In this document: positions 11,721 to 21,419 of the stretch, piece after piece
Layout: every line of letters begins with the position of its first letter
How positions within the stretch are numbered: the first letter of the stretch is position 1
NCBI GenBank assembly: GCA_034440575.1
Contig: JAOTOL010001640.1
Span: 2,085,501-2,149,500 of the forward strand
From: Imbricaverruca yamaguchii
Lineage: Eukaryota; Arthropoda; Thecostraca; Neoverrucidae
Length of the DNA stretch: 64,000 nt
Direction: 5' to 3'
The notes under the pieces: model-generated
What the model saw: the letters and a program-made list of their open reading frames with translations, nothing else
What the model was told of the DNA's origin: nothing
Database searches by the model: none
Translations under genes and position numbers: made by a program

Positions 11721-13061
11721 CGAGGTCTGTCTAAAATGTATCCGACCTTTGGCCGGAACAAATATATTACGTATCTGACGGGATTGGGACCATAATCCCC
11801 TTCAAAGTAGGCCACTTGCGCCTGCACACACATAAATAAATTTAAAAAAATTAAAAAAAAGTTGGCCCACCAATCCTTCCACTGCCGAAACACTTCTGAA
11901 AGGCTTCAATTTGAATAGTGTTCAACTCCGCCGTCGCCTTTTATTGCATTATCTCTTCTCTACTGTCAAAACGGGACTTTTTCAATGGCCCACCGATCCT
12001 TCCACTGCCGAAAATACTTCAAAAGTCGCAAGGAGCCATGTCTGGAGAGTACGACTGGAATTCCATGTTTGGACAAGACATTTTGGATCAGGTGCGATGA
12101 ATGAATTGGAGCATTGTCATGATGCAACTGTCAGTTTTTCGCCGTCCAGAGGTCTCGTCTTTTGCGCCAAACTGCATCACGGAGTCGTTTGAGAACTTGT
12201 TGATAGTATTCTTTTGCCACTGTTTGTCCTTCCGGTGCGTATTCGTGATGCACAACTTCACGAATTAAAAAAACACAGTTAGCATCACCTTGGTTTTGTT
12301 TCGCACCTGTTGCGCTTTTTTCCGGCCTAGGGGACGCGGGATTCTTCCATTGCGACGACTGTGCTTTTTGTTTCCGGGTCGTACCCGTACAGCCATGACT
12401 CATCTCCAGTTATCATGGTGTTCAGAAACTCAGGATCAGTGTTGGCAGTGTCCAGCATATCCTGTCCAACCTGAAGACGGTGTTCTTTCTGTTCCGCCGA
12501 CAGCAGCTTGGGCACAAATTTCGCAGCCACTCTGCGCATGTTCAAATCATCACGTAAAATTGCATGTGCAGAATCTTTACTGATCCCAACCTTTTCGGCA
12601 ATCTCTCGTACGGTCAAACGCCGATCTCCCATTACCAGATTTTCCACCCTCGCAACAACAGCTGCATTCCGAGCGGTTTGTGGCCTCCCAGAACGCTCGT
12701 CACTCTTCGCCGATGTGCGGCCATTTTTGAATCGGTTGAACCATTCCTTAATTTGTGTTATCCCAACATTTCTTCAAACACCCCCTAAATTTAACAAATT
12801 TTTCATCAGAGCTTTTAAATTAAAGCATTGTCTTTGCTCAACTCGTTCGGTCATTTTGAGATAAATCGAAAATCCGACGAACACGTATCATAGCACCTCA
12901 CTCAGCGGCCAGTAGGCAGCGACTGACACACTCGCAGGCAGAGAAAAAAATGCACTCATGCGCATTAAGCTGTCTCCTTCCACTGTGCACTGCTTCCACT
13001 GTGCCTTAGCATCACTACGGTACGGAAAATTCGAGGTCGGATAGTTTTTAGACAGACCTCG
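11721..13061 (-). mobile_element. mariner transposon, full length between TIRs but defective
   Basis: A 1341-bp element with inverted ends: left cgaggtctgtctaaaa...tatccgacct, right aggtcggatagtttttagac...ctcg. TA dinucleotides flank it, as expected of Tc1/mariner. The - strand encodes mariner transposase from about 12647 downwards. The helix-turn-helix region reads ADRRLTVREIAEKVGIS-like, then ITGDESWLYGYDPETK (first catalytic Asp), HHEYAPEGQTV, RLRDAVWRKRRDLW, HHDNAPIHS (second Asp) and YSPDMAPCDF (third). Breaks: a frame change after YDPETK, a TGA just before HHDNAP, another frame change before YSPD, and an internal loss that joins the CDF segment directly to the C-terminal FRQWKD region. 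It is therefore inactive. Confidence 0.9.
11862..12020 (-). pseudogene. duplicated C-terminal end of the mariner transposase
   Basis: About 36 bp are present twice: ccaccaatccttccactgcc at 11868 and ccaccgatccttccactgcc at 11989, both followed by gaaa and a cttc run. Both correspond to the transposase tail region. The copy at about 11990 is joined to the catalytic CDF segment, and the one at about 11870 continues to the 3' end. This marks an internal deletion or duplication within the element. Confidence 0.65.
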
Positions 13062-13070
13062 TATATATGT

Positions 13071-13166
<96 letters not shown>
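13062..13166. repeat. (AT)n microsatellite, right of mariner
   Basis: Continuation of the AT run interrupted by the mariner insertion. Confidence 0.95.
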
Positions 13167-13167
<1 letters not shown>

Positions 13168-13209
13168 TATATGTGTGTTTGTGTGTAGAAGTGTCTATGT
13201 CAAAATGTT

Positions 13210-14255
13210 GTCATGGCAAAATGTTCTTAGTGGAGTCCCCCAGGGGTCAGTACTGGGGCCACTACTGTTTATTATATTTGTAAATAACATTGAAAGTGGC
13301 CTAAGCAGTAAGGTTGTGAAATTTGCGGATGATTTGAAAGTCCTTAGGGCAATAACAGGTCAAAATGAACATATCTCGCTGCAAAAAGACTTAGACGAAC
13401 TTGTGAAGTGGTCCGAAGAATGGCAAATGAAATTTAATTTCGGTAAGTACAAAATCATACATGTAGGTAAGCAGCATATGAAGGCTCCATACTTGATGGG
13501 TGACCAAGTGCTATCAGTGACTCGACAGGAGAAGGATTTAGGTGTCATTCTAAACACAAAATTGGGGGTATCAGAACAGACCAAGGAAGCCAGGAAGAAG
13601 GCACTAAGAATGCTTGGGGCAATAAATATGAATGTATCATACAGAAGTGAGGAAGTCATCAGGAAGCTTTACTGTGCATATGTCAGGCCACATTTGGAAT
13701 ACTGCATCCAACCTTGGTCTCCTAGCTATGAAAGAGATTGTTGGCTTTTAGAGAGAGTACAAAATAGGGCTACAAAAATGGCTAATGGTATAAGCAACCT
13801 GGCATATGAGGAAAGATTGAAGAAGTTGAATATGTTTTCACTTTGATATAGATGGCTGAGAGGAGATCTCACCGAGGTCTTTAAATTTGTCCATGGTCTG
13901 GCAGAGGGGATATCTTGGGGATATGTTAAAATTTAACAGTAATGATGCCATTAGAGGTCATCAATTCAAAATTAAAGTTAACTACAGCAGAACAAGGTTA
14001 AGACAGTCTTTCTTCACTAACAGGGTAGTAGAACACTGCCAGAAACCATTGTAAGTAGCAGCACATTGAACGTCTTTAAAAACAGCATAGACAATCATAA
14101 GAATAGAGGGCTTGCTTTTCAGTATTACAGGGAGGGCTGATCGACGGATTTGGTGGGCAACTGGTTGAGTGTACAGAGTGCAACCAAGAAGGGCCCTTGT
14201 GGCTCATAGTTGCACTAATCTTTTATGTCTTTATGTCTTTATGTCTTTATGTGTA
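13210..14255 (+). mobile_element. 5'-truncated CR1/jockey-group LINE copy
   Basis: Begins within the reverse transcriptase at [20 protein letters not shown], followed by the KFADDLK catalytic motif (F-A-D-D) and the conserved C-terminal region (LEYCIQPWSPSYERD, RLKKLNMFSL). A stop at about 13844 (ttttgatatag) and later frame changes break it. It ends in tandem atgtcttt repeats at 14220-14250, the 3' tail of the family. It is roughly 90% identical to the longer copy at 51899-54134 over the stretches I compared by eye. The reverse transcriptase palm is incomplete, so this copy cannot move by itself. Confidence 0.85.
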
Positions 14256-14689
14256 GGTTAGTATTTACCTGTGTGAGGCTTAGTGCACTTATACACCGGC
14301 GAACGTGAGGGCAACGACTCATACTAAACCAGCAGCGTGGAGACAATCACAGGAACTGGAAATAAAGGGACACTTTGCACGCAATGTGTACCTGACGTTG
14401 GACTGCATGCGGTAGCAACTTCTCACCACAGAGGCTGGCTTCATCTCACGCGGAAAACCTTTGGGCAGTGGCTGTCGGTTGCTTCAACATACCGGCATGC
14501 AGGGAGAATATGTTGTGGGAGCTGTGGTGTCGGTGCAGGCTGTGCTGTCACGGGACCATTACAGGTGCCTACATCTCAGGGTGTCCGTCCGGTATCCTGG
14601 GGTATCCTGGCGCTTGTTTCCACACTTGTGCCGGCACTTACTTGCGGTCTGGTGACTGGCGCTGTGGCTGATGGTTGGGGCTGGAGCTG

Positions 14690-14930
14690 ACGACTGTGGA
14701 TGATAGCTTGGGCTGCAGCTGATGATTGGGGCTGGGGGGTGGTGACTGGTGATGGGATTGATTGCTAGAGCTGGAGCTGATGGCTGTGGATCATAGTTGG
14801 GAGTGGAGATGATTGCTTAGGCTGTGATTGATGACTGGGGCTGGGGCCGACGGCTGGAGATGACGGTTGGGGCTGGGGTTGATTGCTCAGGTTGGGGTTG
14901 ATGGCTGGAGATGAAGGCTGGGCCTGTTGC
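14690..14930. repeat. degenerate GGGGCTG(A/G) minisatellite before the Syt1 exon
   Basis: Drifted tandem units of roughly 20-24 bp (ggctggggctgatgattgg-like) ending about 45 bp before the acceptor of the 14977 exon. Confidence 0.75.
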
Positions 14931-14976
14931 AGTGGGCGAACTGTGGCGGTGCATGATTTCACTTGCGACATTGCAG

Positions 14977-15110
14977 ATCCGTACGTGAAGATAGCGCTCA
15001 TGCAGAACGGCAAGCGGCTGAAGAAGAAAAAGACCAGCATCAAGAAGTGCACACTGAACCCCTACTATAACGAGTCCTTCACGTTTGAGGTGCCGTTCGA
15101 GCAGATACAG
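14977..15110 (+). CDS. Syt1: synaptotagmin 1, middle C2B exon
   Basis: Encodes [15 protein letters not shown], the polybasic KKKKTSIKK used for PIP2 and SNARE binding, and [20 protein letters not shown]. The first Asp (codon completed by the g at 8808) is a calcium ligand. The acceptor is acattgcag (ending 14976). The donor gtgagt begins at 15111. The exon is 134 nt, from phase 1 to phase 0, which joins exactly to the last exon at 17398. The residues are those of an ordinary, functional Syt1, and this is presumably the default choice over the copy at 9642. Confidence 0.95.
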
Positions 15111-16290
15111 GTGAGTGAGCGCTTCCATCCACTTGACTGATAGTGCGAAGCTGCAGTTGGAGATGCGTCGTACCTTCACTCAGGTGAATTTTAGTGGTAA
15201 TCCAGCCGTGACCCATCATATCAGGGTTTGGTGGAACAGCACCGCAGGGCACGGTGGACGTACCACTGGAGGTGAGCTCTGGCCAGAGGGATGCTCACAA
15301 ACCATGCTTCACACGGAGCGATGGCAATCCAATCCTGGGTCCAATGGCGTACCTAAGATTTGCATCAGAGGGGAAGTCGGAATTGGATTGGCCACCCACC
15401 CTGATTAAAAAAGGACCGGACTTCCACCGGAGGCGGATCCAGAAACCTGGCTGGGAAATGGCAATCTCAAAAACGTTCTCCGATTTTGAGAATCTCATCA
15501 AATTTGAATCGCGAACATCCGTTGGGTTTGCTTCTGACATTATTTAACTTATAAAATGTTCTTAAATTTCGAGAACATGCCATTTTAATGCAAGGTCTCA
15601 ACATAAATCATCCTCTTGAGGTGGATGTGGGCGAAAATGGTCCATTTTCCCCTGGATCTTACACTGATTTCGACCACTATTATCAAGAATGTCCGTTTTA
15701 TTAAATAGTTACTGATCAATTAGATTGTCCTATGGAGGGAGCCAATCTACTACCATTGTTTCTAAGTCATTGAATTTCAATCTCCTCCCTCTGTTCATCG
15801 TTTTTTATGTACTTTAATAGGATATTTCACACTGCTGAAATTACACCTGTACAACTCACTTCAAAAAGTACAATTTTCTTATTCCACGCATCTCAGTTCA
15901 TAACGTCTGGTCGCAACCACGTCAACGTTCGTGCACGCGCACACCCGCCTTGCGTGTTCAGCACATTCGCCACACTTCGTGCTATTCTGTGGTTTCTGCT
16001 AGGCCTCATTCGTTTTGCTAATTACAACCAAATGATAGGCTTGTGCCATATTCGACGTCATGGCATGCCTCGTAAGAAAGTTAGCTGGGAAATTTCGATG
16101 AGTTGAATTGCATGATTGTCTCTTCTTCTCACAATTTCTGGTGAAAAAAAATTCCGGATACCCAACTGAGCTTTGATGCACCTATGTCTTTATTTAAATA
16201 TGCTCACAGATTGGCCACCGAACGAAGACACTGGTTCGATGTGTGCGTTCTTCTTCATCTAGTGATATGCTTTAGGATCCGGTGCGGTTG
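15111..16290. other. Syt1 intron, nothing recognised
   Basis: No exon is recognised. Around 15431 a ggcggatccag motif typical of transposon ends occurs, but no element could be delimited. Confidence 0.45.
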
Positions 16291-16299
16291 GGCCTCAGG

Positions 16300-16990
16300 C
16301 CCAGCATGTTTTTGAGACCCTAGTACTTTTTAGGGCTGTGCTACTTGTGTGACCGCACGGTGATTTTGATGGACCGGCGCATTTTCTAAGGCTCCGGTGT
16401 ACTTATTTAGTGCGAGGCACCAGTTTGTTCTTTCTTAGGCGCCTTTTGCGCGTCTCATCCTGTCATTGAGGCCTGCATGCTGTTTTTGTGGCCCCGGTGC
16501 GCTTCGAGGGGCTCAGGTGTGTTTCAAGAGCTTCCCGTGTGTTTATTTAGGGTCCTGCGCATGTTTAAAGCCCTGCCGCTTTTTGCGACATTCGATGCGC
16601 TTTGGATGACCCCGGCGCGTTTTCAGCTTACTGTTGTCTCATGGTCCCTCTGCTTGTCTGGGTCCCCGACGCAAATTGTATGGGCCGCAGTACGATTTTT
16701 GAGGGCTTCGATGCGAGTTTTCGTTGCTCCAGCGTCATTTCGTGTCCTCTCGCGTGATTCTGGGGACCCGACGCGTGTTTTCTGGGCCAGACGGGATATT
16801 TTCGGTGCTTGTTCTGAGTTTTGTCCAAGCCCGAGCCCCGACGTGATTCTTCGGGCCCCGGCACTATATTATTGTGCTCCGTCGCAATTTTCTTTAGTCT
16901 CAGTACGTTTTTTATGTACTGTTACATAGCACTGTTAGGCCTCTGGTGTGATTTTTGGTGCTCCAAAACGATTTCCAGGCCCGGACAGGT
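16300..16990. repeat. very degenerate minisatellite in the Syt1 intron
   Basis: Repeated loose motif of the form gg-cccgg(t/c)gcg-tttt at about 30-40-bp spacing (ccccggtgcgcttcg, accccggcgcgttttcag, gacccgacgcgtgttttc). Copies differ strongly, so the array is old. Confidence 0.65.
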
Positions 16991-17017
16991 GAAGATGAAC
17001 AAAAAGTACAGAATGTG

Positions 17018-17397
17018 CAGTGAGCAAAAGGTGCAGCTGGTGGCGACCGTGATGGACTATGACCGGGCCGACCCCTGTTGATCAGAAGGTGGTAGCCGTG
17101 GTGTTTATTTGTTTGTTTATTGGGTGGTTCACGACGCACTTCATGCACATTCACGGCTAATGGCGCCGCCCACACTGTTTCGCCGGTGGGCCGCGGGATT
17201 GGGAAATGTCGCGATCGGTGCGGGTGTCGAACCCGGGACCTTTGGTACCCAGAGCCCATGGTAACCGTGGTCAACTATGGCCGGGCCGATCCCTGTTGAT
17301 CAGAAGGTGCCGTGGTGAGCTATGGCCGGGCCGACCCCTGTTGATCAGAAGGTGGTAACCGTTGTGAACTGTGACCGGGCCGGCCTCTGTTGAGCAG
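17018..17397 (+). repeat. partial tandem copies of the 5' end of the last Syt1 exon
   Basis: At 17018-17095 the sequence gcaaaaggtgcagctggtgg and the following gaccgtgatggactatgacc repeat the first 40 bp of the true exon at 17398, with acceptor-like DNA. Further shortened and drifted copies (gtaaccgtggtcaactatgg, gtggtgagctatggccgggc, gtaaccgttgtgaactgtga) follow at 17257-17390, each joined by ccctgttgatcagaaggt. A SINE-A copy has inserted in the middle of the array. The first copy would read KVQLVATVMDYDR and then meets a stop within a few codons, so it is not a usable exon. Confidence 0.85.
17086..17272 (-). mobile_element. SINE-A copy 2 inside the Syt1 exon-fragment array
   Basis: Contains the family body (gtttattgggtggttcacga, cgccggtgggccgcgggatt) and a B-box complement cgaacccgggacc. 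The 5' part of the tRNA-like head is short. Flanking ggtagccgtggt (left) and ggtaaccgtggt (right) may be the target duplication or two array units. Confidence 0.8.
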
Positions 17398-17592
17398 AAA
17401 GTGCAGCTGGTGGTGACCGTGGTGGACTATGATCGGATCGGCACGTCGGAGCCGATCGGCAAGTGTGTGCTGGGCTGCGTGGCGTCCGGCACTGAGCTGC
17501 GCCACTGGTCCGACATGCTGGCGTCGCCGCGTCGGCCCATCGCCCAGTGGCACACACTCAAGGACCCCGAGGACGGCGACAAGAAGGACTAA
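17398..17592 (+). CDS. Syt1: synaptotagmin 1, last exon with stop
   Basis: Encodes [20 protein letters not shown], which includes the two calcium-binding Asp residues of VVDYD, then the C-terminal C2B helix region ([20 protein letters not shown]) and a short tail, [12 protein letters not shown], before TAA at 17590-17592. The acceptor is gttgagcag, ending 17397. It joins in phase 0 to 15110. The WHTLK ending is the conserved C terminus that interacts with the release machinery in Syt1. Both borders are unusual: partial tandem copies of the 5' border lie upstream (17018-17397), and the 51-bp end including the stop codon is re-copied downstream (17593-17844). Confidence 0.95.
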   Translation, partial: KVQLVVTVVDYDRIGTSEPIGKCVLGCVASGTELRHWSDMLASPRRPIAQWHTLKDPEDGDKKD

Positions 17593-17844
17593 GGTTAGTG
17601 GCACACACTCAAGGACCCGGAGGACGGCGACAAGAAGGATTAAGGTCAGTGGCACACACTCAAGGACCCGGAGGACGGCGACAAGAAGGACTAAGGTCAG
17701 TGGCACACACTCAAGGACCCCGAGGACGGTGACAAGAAGGACTAAGGTTAGTGGCACACCCTCAAGGACCCGGAGGACGGCGACAAGGTCTAAGGTCAGT
17801 GGCACACACTCAAGGACCCCGAGGACGGCGACAAGAAGGACTAA
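17593..17844 (+). repeat. 51-bp tandem copies of the Syt1 C-terminal coding end and stop codon
   Basis: Five further units follow the real one (17542-17592): 17593-17643, 17644-17694, 17695-17745, 17746-17793 (48 bp, 3-bp loss) and 17794-17844. Each begins ggt(c/t)agtggcacacactca and ends in aag aag ga(c/t) taa. The unit is 17 codons, so all copies stay in the Syt1 frame and each carries its own TAA. Some also carry TAG where the coding copy has CAG. They must lie in the 3' UTR unless splicing removes them. Confidence 0.95.
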
Positions 17845-19030
17845 GGACAGTGCCGGCCGCCGCCGGACCACGCTGCCACGCGTGGAAACCAGATGCTGGT
17901 GGGTCTTCCACGGACTCGTCAACGTTGATTCTGAGAAGCGTTGGATCTCTGGATCAGTGGTCAATTGGTAGGATAATATTTCTGGGATGCAAGGACGTGC
18001 GTGGTCACCGGTCGGTCTTGGCACTTCAGTTGGCACACCGCATCACCATACCATGAGCAGCATGAGTTCTCAGACCACTGAGGATTATCCGCAGTGATTA
18101 ACTTGTCGTAGAATTGGCAGTCGCTATGATTGGTAATACTTGACACTTTATAATACCCATCATCACTGGATCAGCGGAGGATGCAATTCAATTTTTGATG
18201 TAACGGAATATTATTATTTACAGCGTAGTTAGTTTAGGGCTTTAAGGCGCATAGGCTACGTTGGTCATGTAGTGCCCATTTCTTTACACCGTACAATCAG
18301 TGCACTCGCTTTGTGTATTCAAGCACCCCAAGTGGACGGAAAAGCACGTAGTGGAGTGGGAAATTCCGAAGAGCCTTGTAATTTGTAAGATTTATTTCTT
18401 TAAGCGTTTCTTTAAGCGTTTCCATTCAAATACTCCGTGCTTGCACAAAAAAAAATGTTTGACAATGAAGGGATTTACTTCTTGCGCATTTTTGTCGGCA
18501 CCTCAGAACTCGGTTTGCTGCGCTATGCAACGTAATAATAATTGCAAGGCACTTGTGTGCTTTGTGGAAAGTTACCGCACTCGTGAAATTAATGAACACC
18601 ATAAAGAACACAGCATGGTATTGGCAGCGTATTACATGATATTACATCGGATAAAAGTACTACTTTGTGACACCGTATAACTGAGTCGCGAGCTTCCGAT
18701 AAAGACTGTAAAAGCGAAACCTGGCAACTGTCTTACAGCGTATATACCGCCGAACAAGATATGCCAGGCTGGTTGACAGAGCTGGGCGACGGGTGCAAAT
18801 TTCCACCCCATACGCAATCACAGTACGCGTTTCATCGCCGACCGACACTCACTGCAGGTGGTCCCGACGCCCGCTAACAGTCCCTCCCCCGTCAGGAACC
18901 GTTGACAGGTCCGAAGAGGCCGGAACGACCCGGCGAGGCCGAGGTGGAGATTGGAGCGCCATCTACCGGTGCTGAGCTGAGTGGGATCAACAGGCCGGTC
19001 CGGCCACGCTCGCACGGACCTCCGAGCCGG
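17845..19030. other. intergenic or Syt1 3' region
   Basis: No gene is recognised. An old mini-hairpin retroposon lies at 18226-18277. No clear AATAAA polyadenylation signal was found close to the Syt1 stop. Confidence 0.5.
18226..18277 (-). mobile_element. mini-hairpin retroposon copy m4 (old)
   Basis: Reads (+ strand) agttagtttagggctttaag, gcgcataggctacgttgg, then tcatgtagtgccc. The tail side shows agttag. Target duplication is not clear. Confidence 0.6.
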
Positions 19031-19450
19031 GAGGCCGGCAGTCAGTTCGTCTAATGACCGCCAGGCGGCCGGCAGTCAGTTCGTCTAATAACCGCCAGGC
19101 GGCCGCCCGTAAGGTGTGTGGGCTGGCGGTGCGGCCGGCCGGAAGCTCGTCTCGTGACCGCCTGGCAGCGTCTCGTCAGGTGTGTCGGCTGGCGGTGCGG
19201 CGGGAGCGGCAGTTCAGTGTAGTCGATGTGAATGGTACCGCCGAGTGTAGCGAGCGAGCGAGCGGGCAGTGGCGCCGCGCGAGCCAGCGTGCCCCAGCTC
19301 GGTTCGGTGGTGCGCCGCGACTAGACGCAATCAGTCGACATTTAGCCGTGCCAAAGTCGGCGCCGGGACGTTCACTGAGCGCGTGCATTGGCGGCCCACG
19401 GCCGGGCCGACCGCGCGGCAGCGCCGACAGCGGCTCGATGTTGTGCTTCT
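19030..19450. other. GC- and CpG-rich block, possible promoter region
   Basis: Dense CpG, short gccaggcggccgg direct repeats at 19063 and 19095 and a gcgagcgagcgagcg run at 19250, followed by a ctctctctct tract. It could be the promoter or 5' UTR of a + strand gene such as the candidate at 20703, but no direct evidence links them. Confidence 0.3.
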
Positions 19451-19694
19451 CCGACGGTGCGTCTGTCTCTCTCTCCCTTACTCTCGTGCGCTCGCTCTCT
19501 CTCTCTCTCCCCATCTATCCATCCGTCTCCGTCTGTCCGTCTGTCGTGTGGCCCTGGTGGGCCGACCGCGTCTCTGGTCGGTTGGCTGTCGGTCGGGGTC
19601 GCTCTCTCATATCACGGCCGCCGTGGTGGCAGTCTGCTGCTGCCGGAGGCGTCACGCGCTGGTGATGCCCGCCAGTGTCCGGCCCGGGCCGCGC

Positions 19695-20400
19695 CCCCAC
19701 AGGTCACAGGTCACAGTCGGGTCGCTCGCCACCGGCCTCCAGGTCACATCTGCCGGCTACGGTCGGCGCGCCGACCACTGACCTCCGCGTCACGGCTGCA
19801 GGTCATTCCCGGACCACAGGTCACAGTCGGGTCACTGACCACTAGCCTCCGCGCTGCATCTGTAGGCTGCGGTAGGCGCGCTGACCACTGACCTCTGCGT
19901 CACAGCTACAGGTCACTCTTGAACCACAGGTCACAGTCGGGTCACCGACCACCAGCCTCCGCGTTTCATCTGTAGGCCACGGTAGGCGCGCCGACCACTG
20001 ACCTCCGCGTCACAGCTGCAGGTCATTCCCGGACCACAAATCACAGTCGGGTCACTGACCACCAGCCTCCGCGTTGCACCTGTAGGCTACGGTAGGCGCG
20101 CCGACCACTGACCTCCGCGTCACAGCTGCAGGTCATTCCCGGACCACAGGTCACAGTCGGGTCACTGACCACTAGCCTCCGCGCTGCATCTGTAGGCTAC
20201 GGTAGGCGCGCCGACCACTGACCTCTGCGTCACAGCTGCAGGTCACTCTTGAACCACAGGTCACAGTCGGGTCACTGACCACCAGCCTCCGCGCTGCACC
20301 TGTAGGCTGCGGTAGGCGCGCTGGCCACTGACCTCTGCGTCACAGCTGCAGGTCACTCTTGAACCACAGGTCACAGTCGGGCCACCGCTCTCCGCGTTGC
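19695..20400. repeat. 110-bp minisatellite, about 6 units
   Basis: Tandem 110-bp units containing ccacaggtcacagtcgggtc, gtaggcgcgccgaccactga and cctccgcg. Unit starts at 19814, 19924, 20034, 20144 and 20254 are 110 bp apart. The array ends about 300 bp before the candidate secreted-protein exon. Confidence 0.95.
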
Positions 20401-20702
20401 ACCTACAGGCCACGGCCCGGCCGCTCACTGTTTGCTTTCGTGCTGGTGTCGTGGGCCACGGCTGGGCCATGGCTTCTGGTTGGGGCCACTGCCGGGGTGC
20501 CCGTCTGCGAGTGGCGGTCGGGCAGTTACGCCGACTGCGGTACGCCGGAGGGCAGAATGTCGGAGAACGTCGGACCTGGCTCGCTGCGGCAGGCTGTAGA
20601 AGAGCGGCGGTGTTGGCCCCGTGCCGGCCCGGATCGGCGCCTGGTGTGCGGCCTACGGGCCCGCCACCCCGCGCAACGCAACCGCCGGATTTTTTATTTA
20701 TT

Positions 20703-20929
20703 ATGTGGACGCCTTTAAAGAGTATATTGTTCCTGTTACTGTTCGGTAGTGCAGTTATCGGGCAACCCACATCCTGTGAAAGTGAGGTCGCGTCGAGTTC
20801 CCTTGTTTCGTTTTTGTTAGGCGTATATCATAGCGATCGTCGTTTCTGTACATATTACTCGGCACGTATATACAACTTGCATATACAACTTTGTGTCAGA
20901 AGAAATGCTAATCACTACCTAGATACACT
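20703..20929 (+). CDS. candidate secreted protein, exon 1 (unknown family)
   Basis: The frame starting at ATG 20703 gives MWTPLKSILFLLLFGSAVIG, a good signal peptide with likely cleavage near VIG-Q, followed by QPTSCESE and a Cys-containing stretch to HYLDT. A strong donor gtaagt begins at 20930 and leaves phase 2, which fits the second exon at 21092. The ATG has an A at -3. The same frame is open upstream to about 20397, so an earlier start cannot be excluded, but the hydrophobic leader favours this one. An alternative donor gtgagg is at 20782. I do not recognise the family. No homology was tested, so this remains a prediction. Confidence 0.4.
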
Positions 20930-21091
20930 GTAAGTAATGTGCAAAATAAAGGAAGACGTTATGGATGGGCGCGTCTGGTGGAACTCCTGGTGGACGGCGG
21001 ATCGACTCGCAGTGCAACCAACGTGGATATCCCGGCTGCGGCGACGTCACGAAGTGACTCACGGCCGGTGTGACGTCACGACCTGACCAAG

Positions 21092-21416
21092 GTACGTGAC
21101 CGTATCACTAAACCAAACTGTAATATTGGGCCCCCAGGTGGAACGTAATAGCACACGTAATGCAGGTGCCCAAGTAATCCTACTTCCTGCTATACCCGGG
21201 GAAACCAGGATACAGTTTCCGTTCGCAGCACGATATATCCCATTCGGATTTCTAGCCATCCGTTATTTTCCCAATCTCATCCAGCCAGAGGGAGGATGCA
21301 ACGTTTCAACAGCGAATCAAGGAGAGAACACGTACCTTTGCGTTGACAAGTATGAATGCGATTTTCTCAATTTCCATCCACCAGTGGTCGAACAGCAGTA
21401 TAATTGTAAATTGTAG
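21092..21416 (+). CDS. candidate secreted protein, exon 2 with stop
   Basis: After the acceptor-like gacctgaccaag (ending 21091) the frame completes a Leu codon and continues YVTVSLNQTVILGPQVERNS to a stop at 21414-21416. It contains three N-glycosylation sites (NQT, NST, NVS) and four cysteines near the end (GGCNVS, YLCVD, YECDF, YNCKL), which suits an extracellular, beta-rich domain. Composition differs from the random frames around it: no proline/arginine bias and normal hydrophobic patterning. The acceptor has a poor pyrimidine tract. Together with exon 1 it would give about 184 residues. The family is unknown to me. Confidence 0.4.
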
Positions 21417-21419
21417 CTC

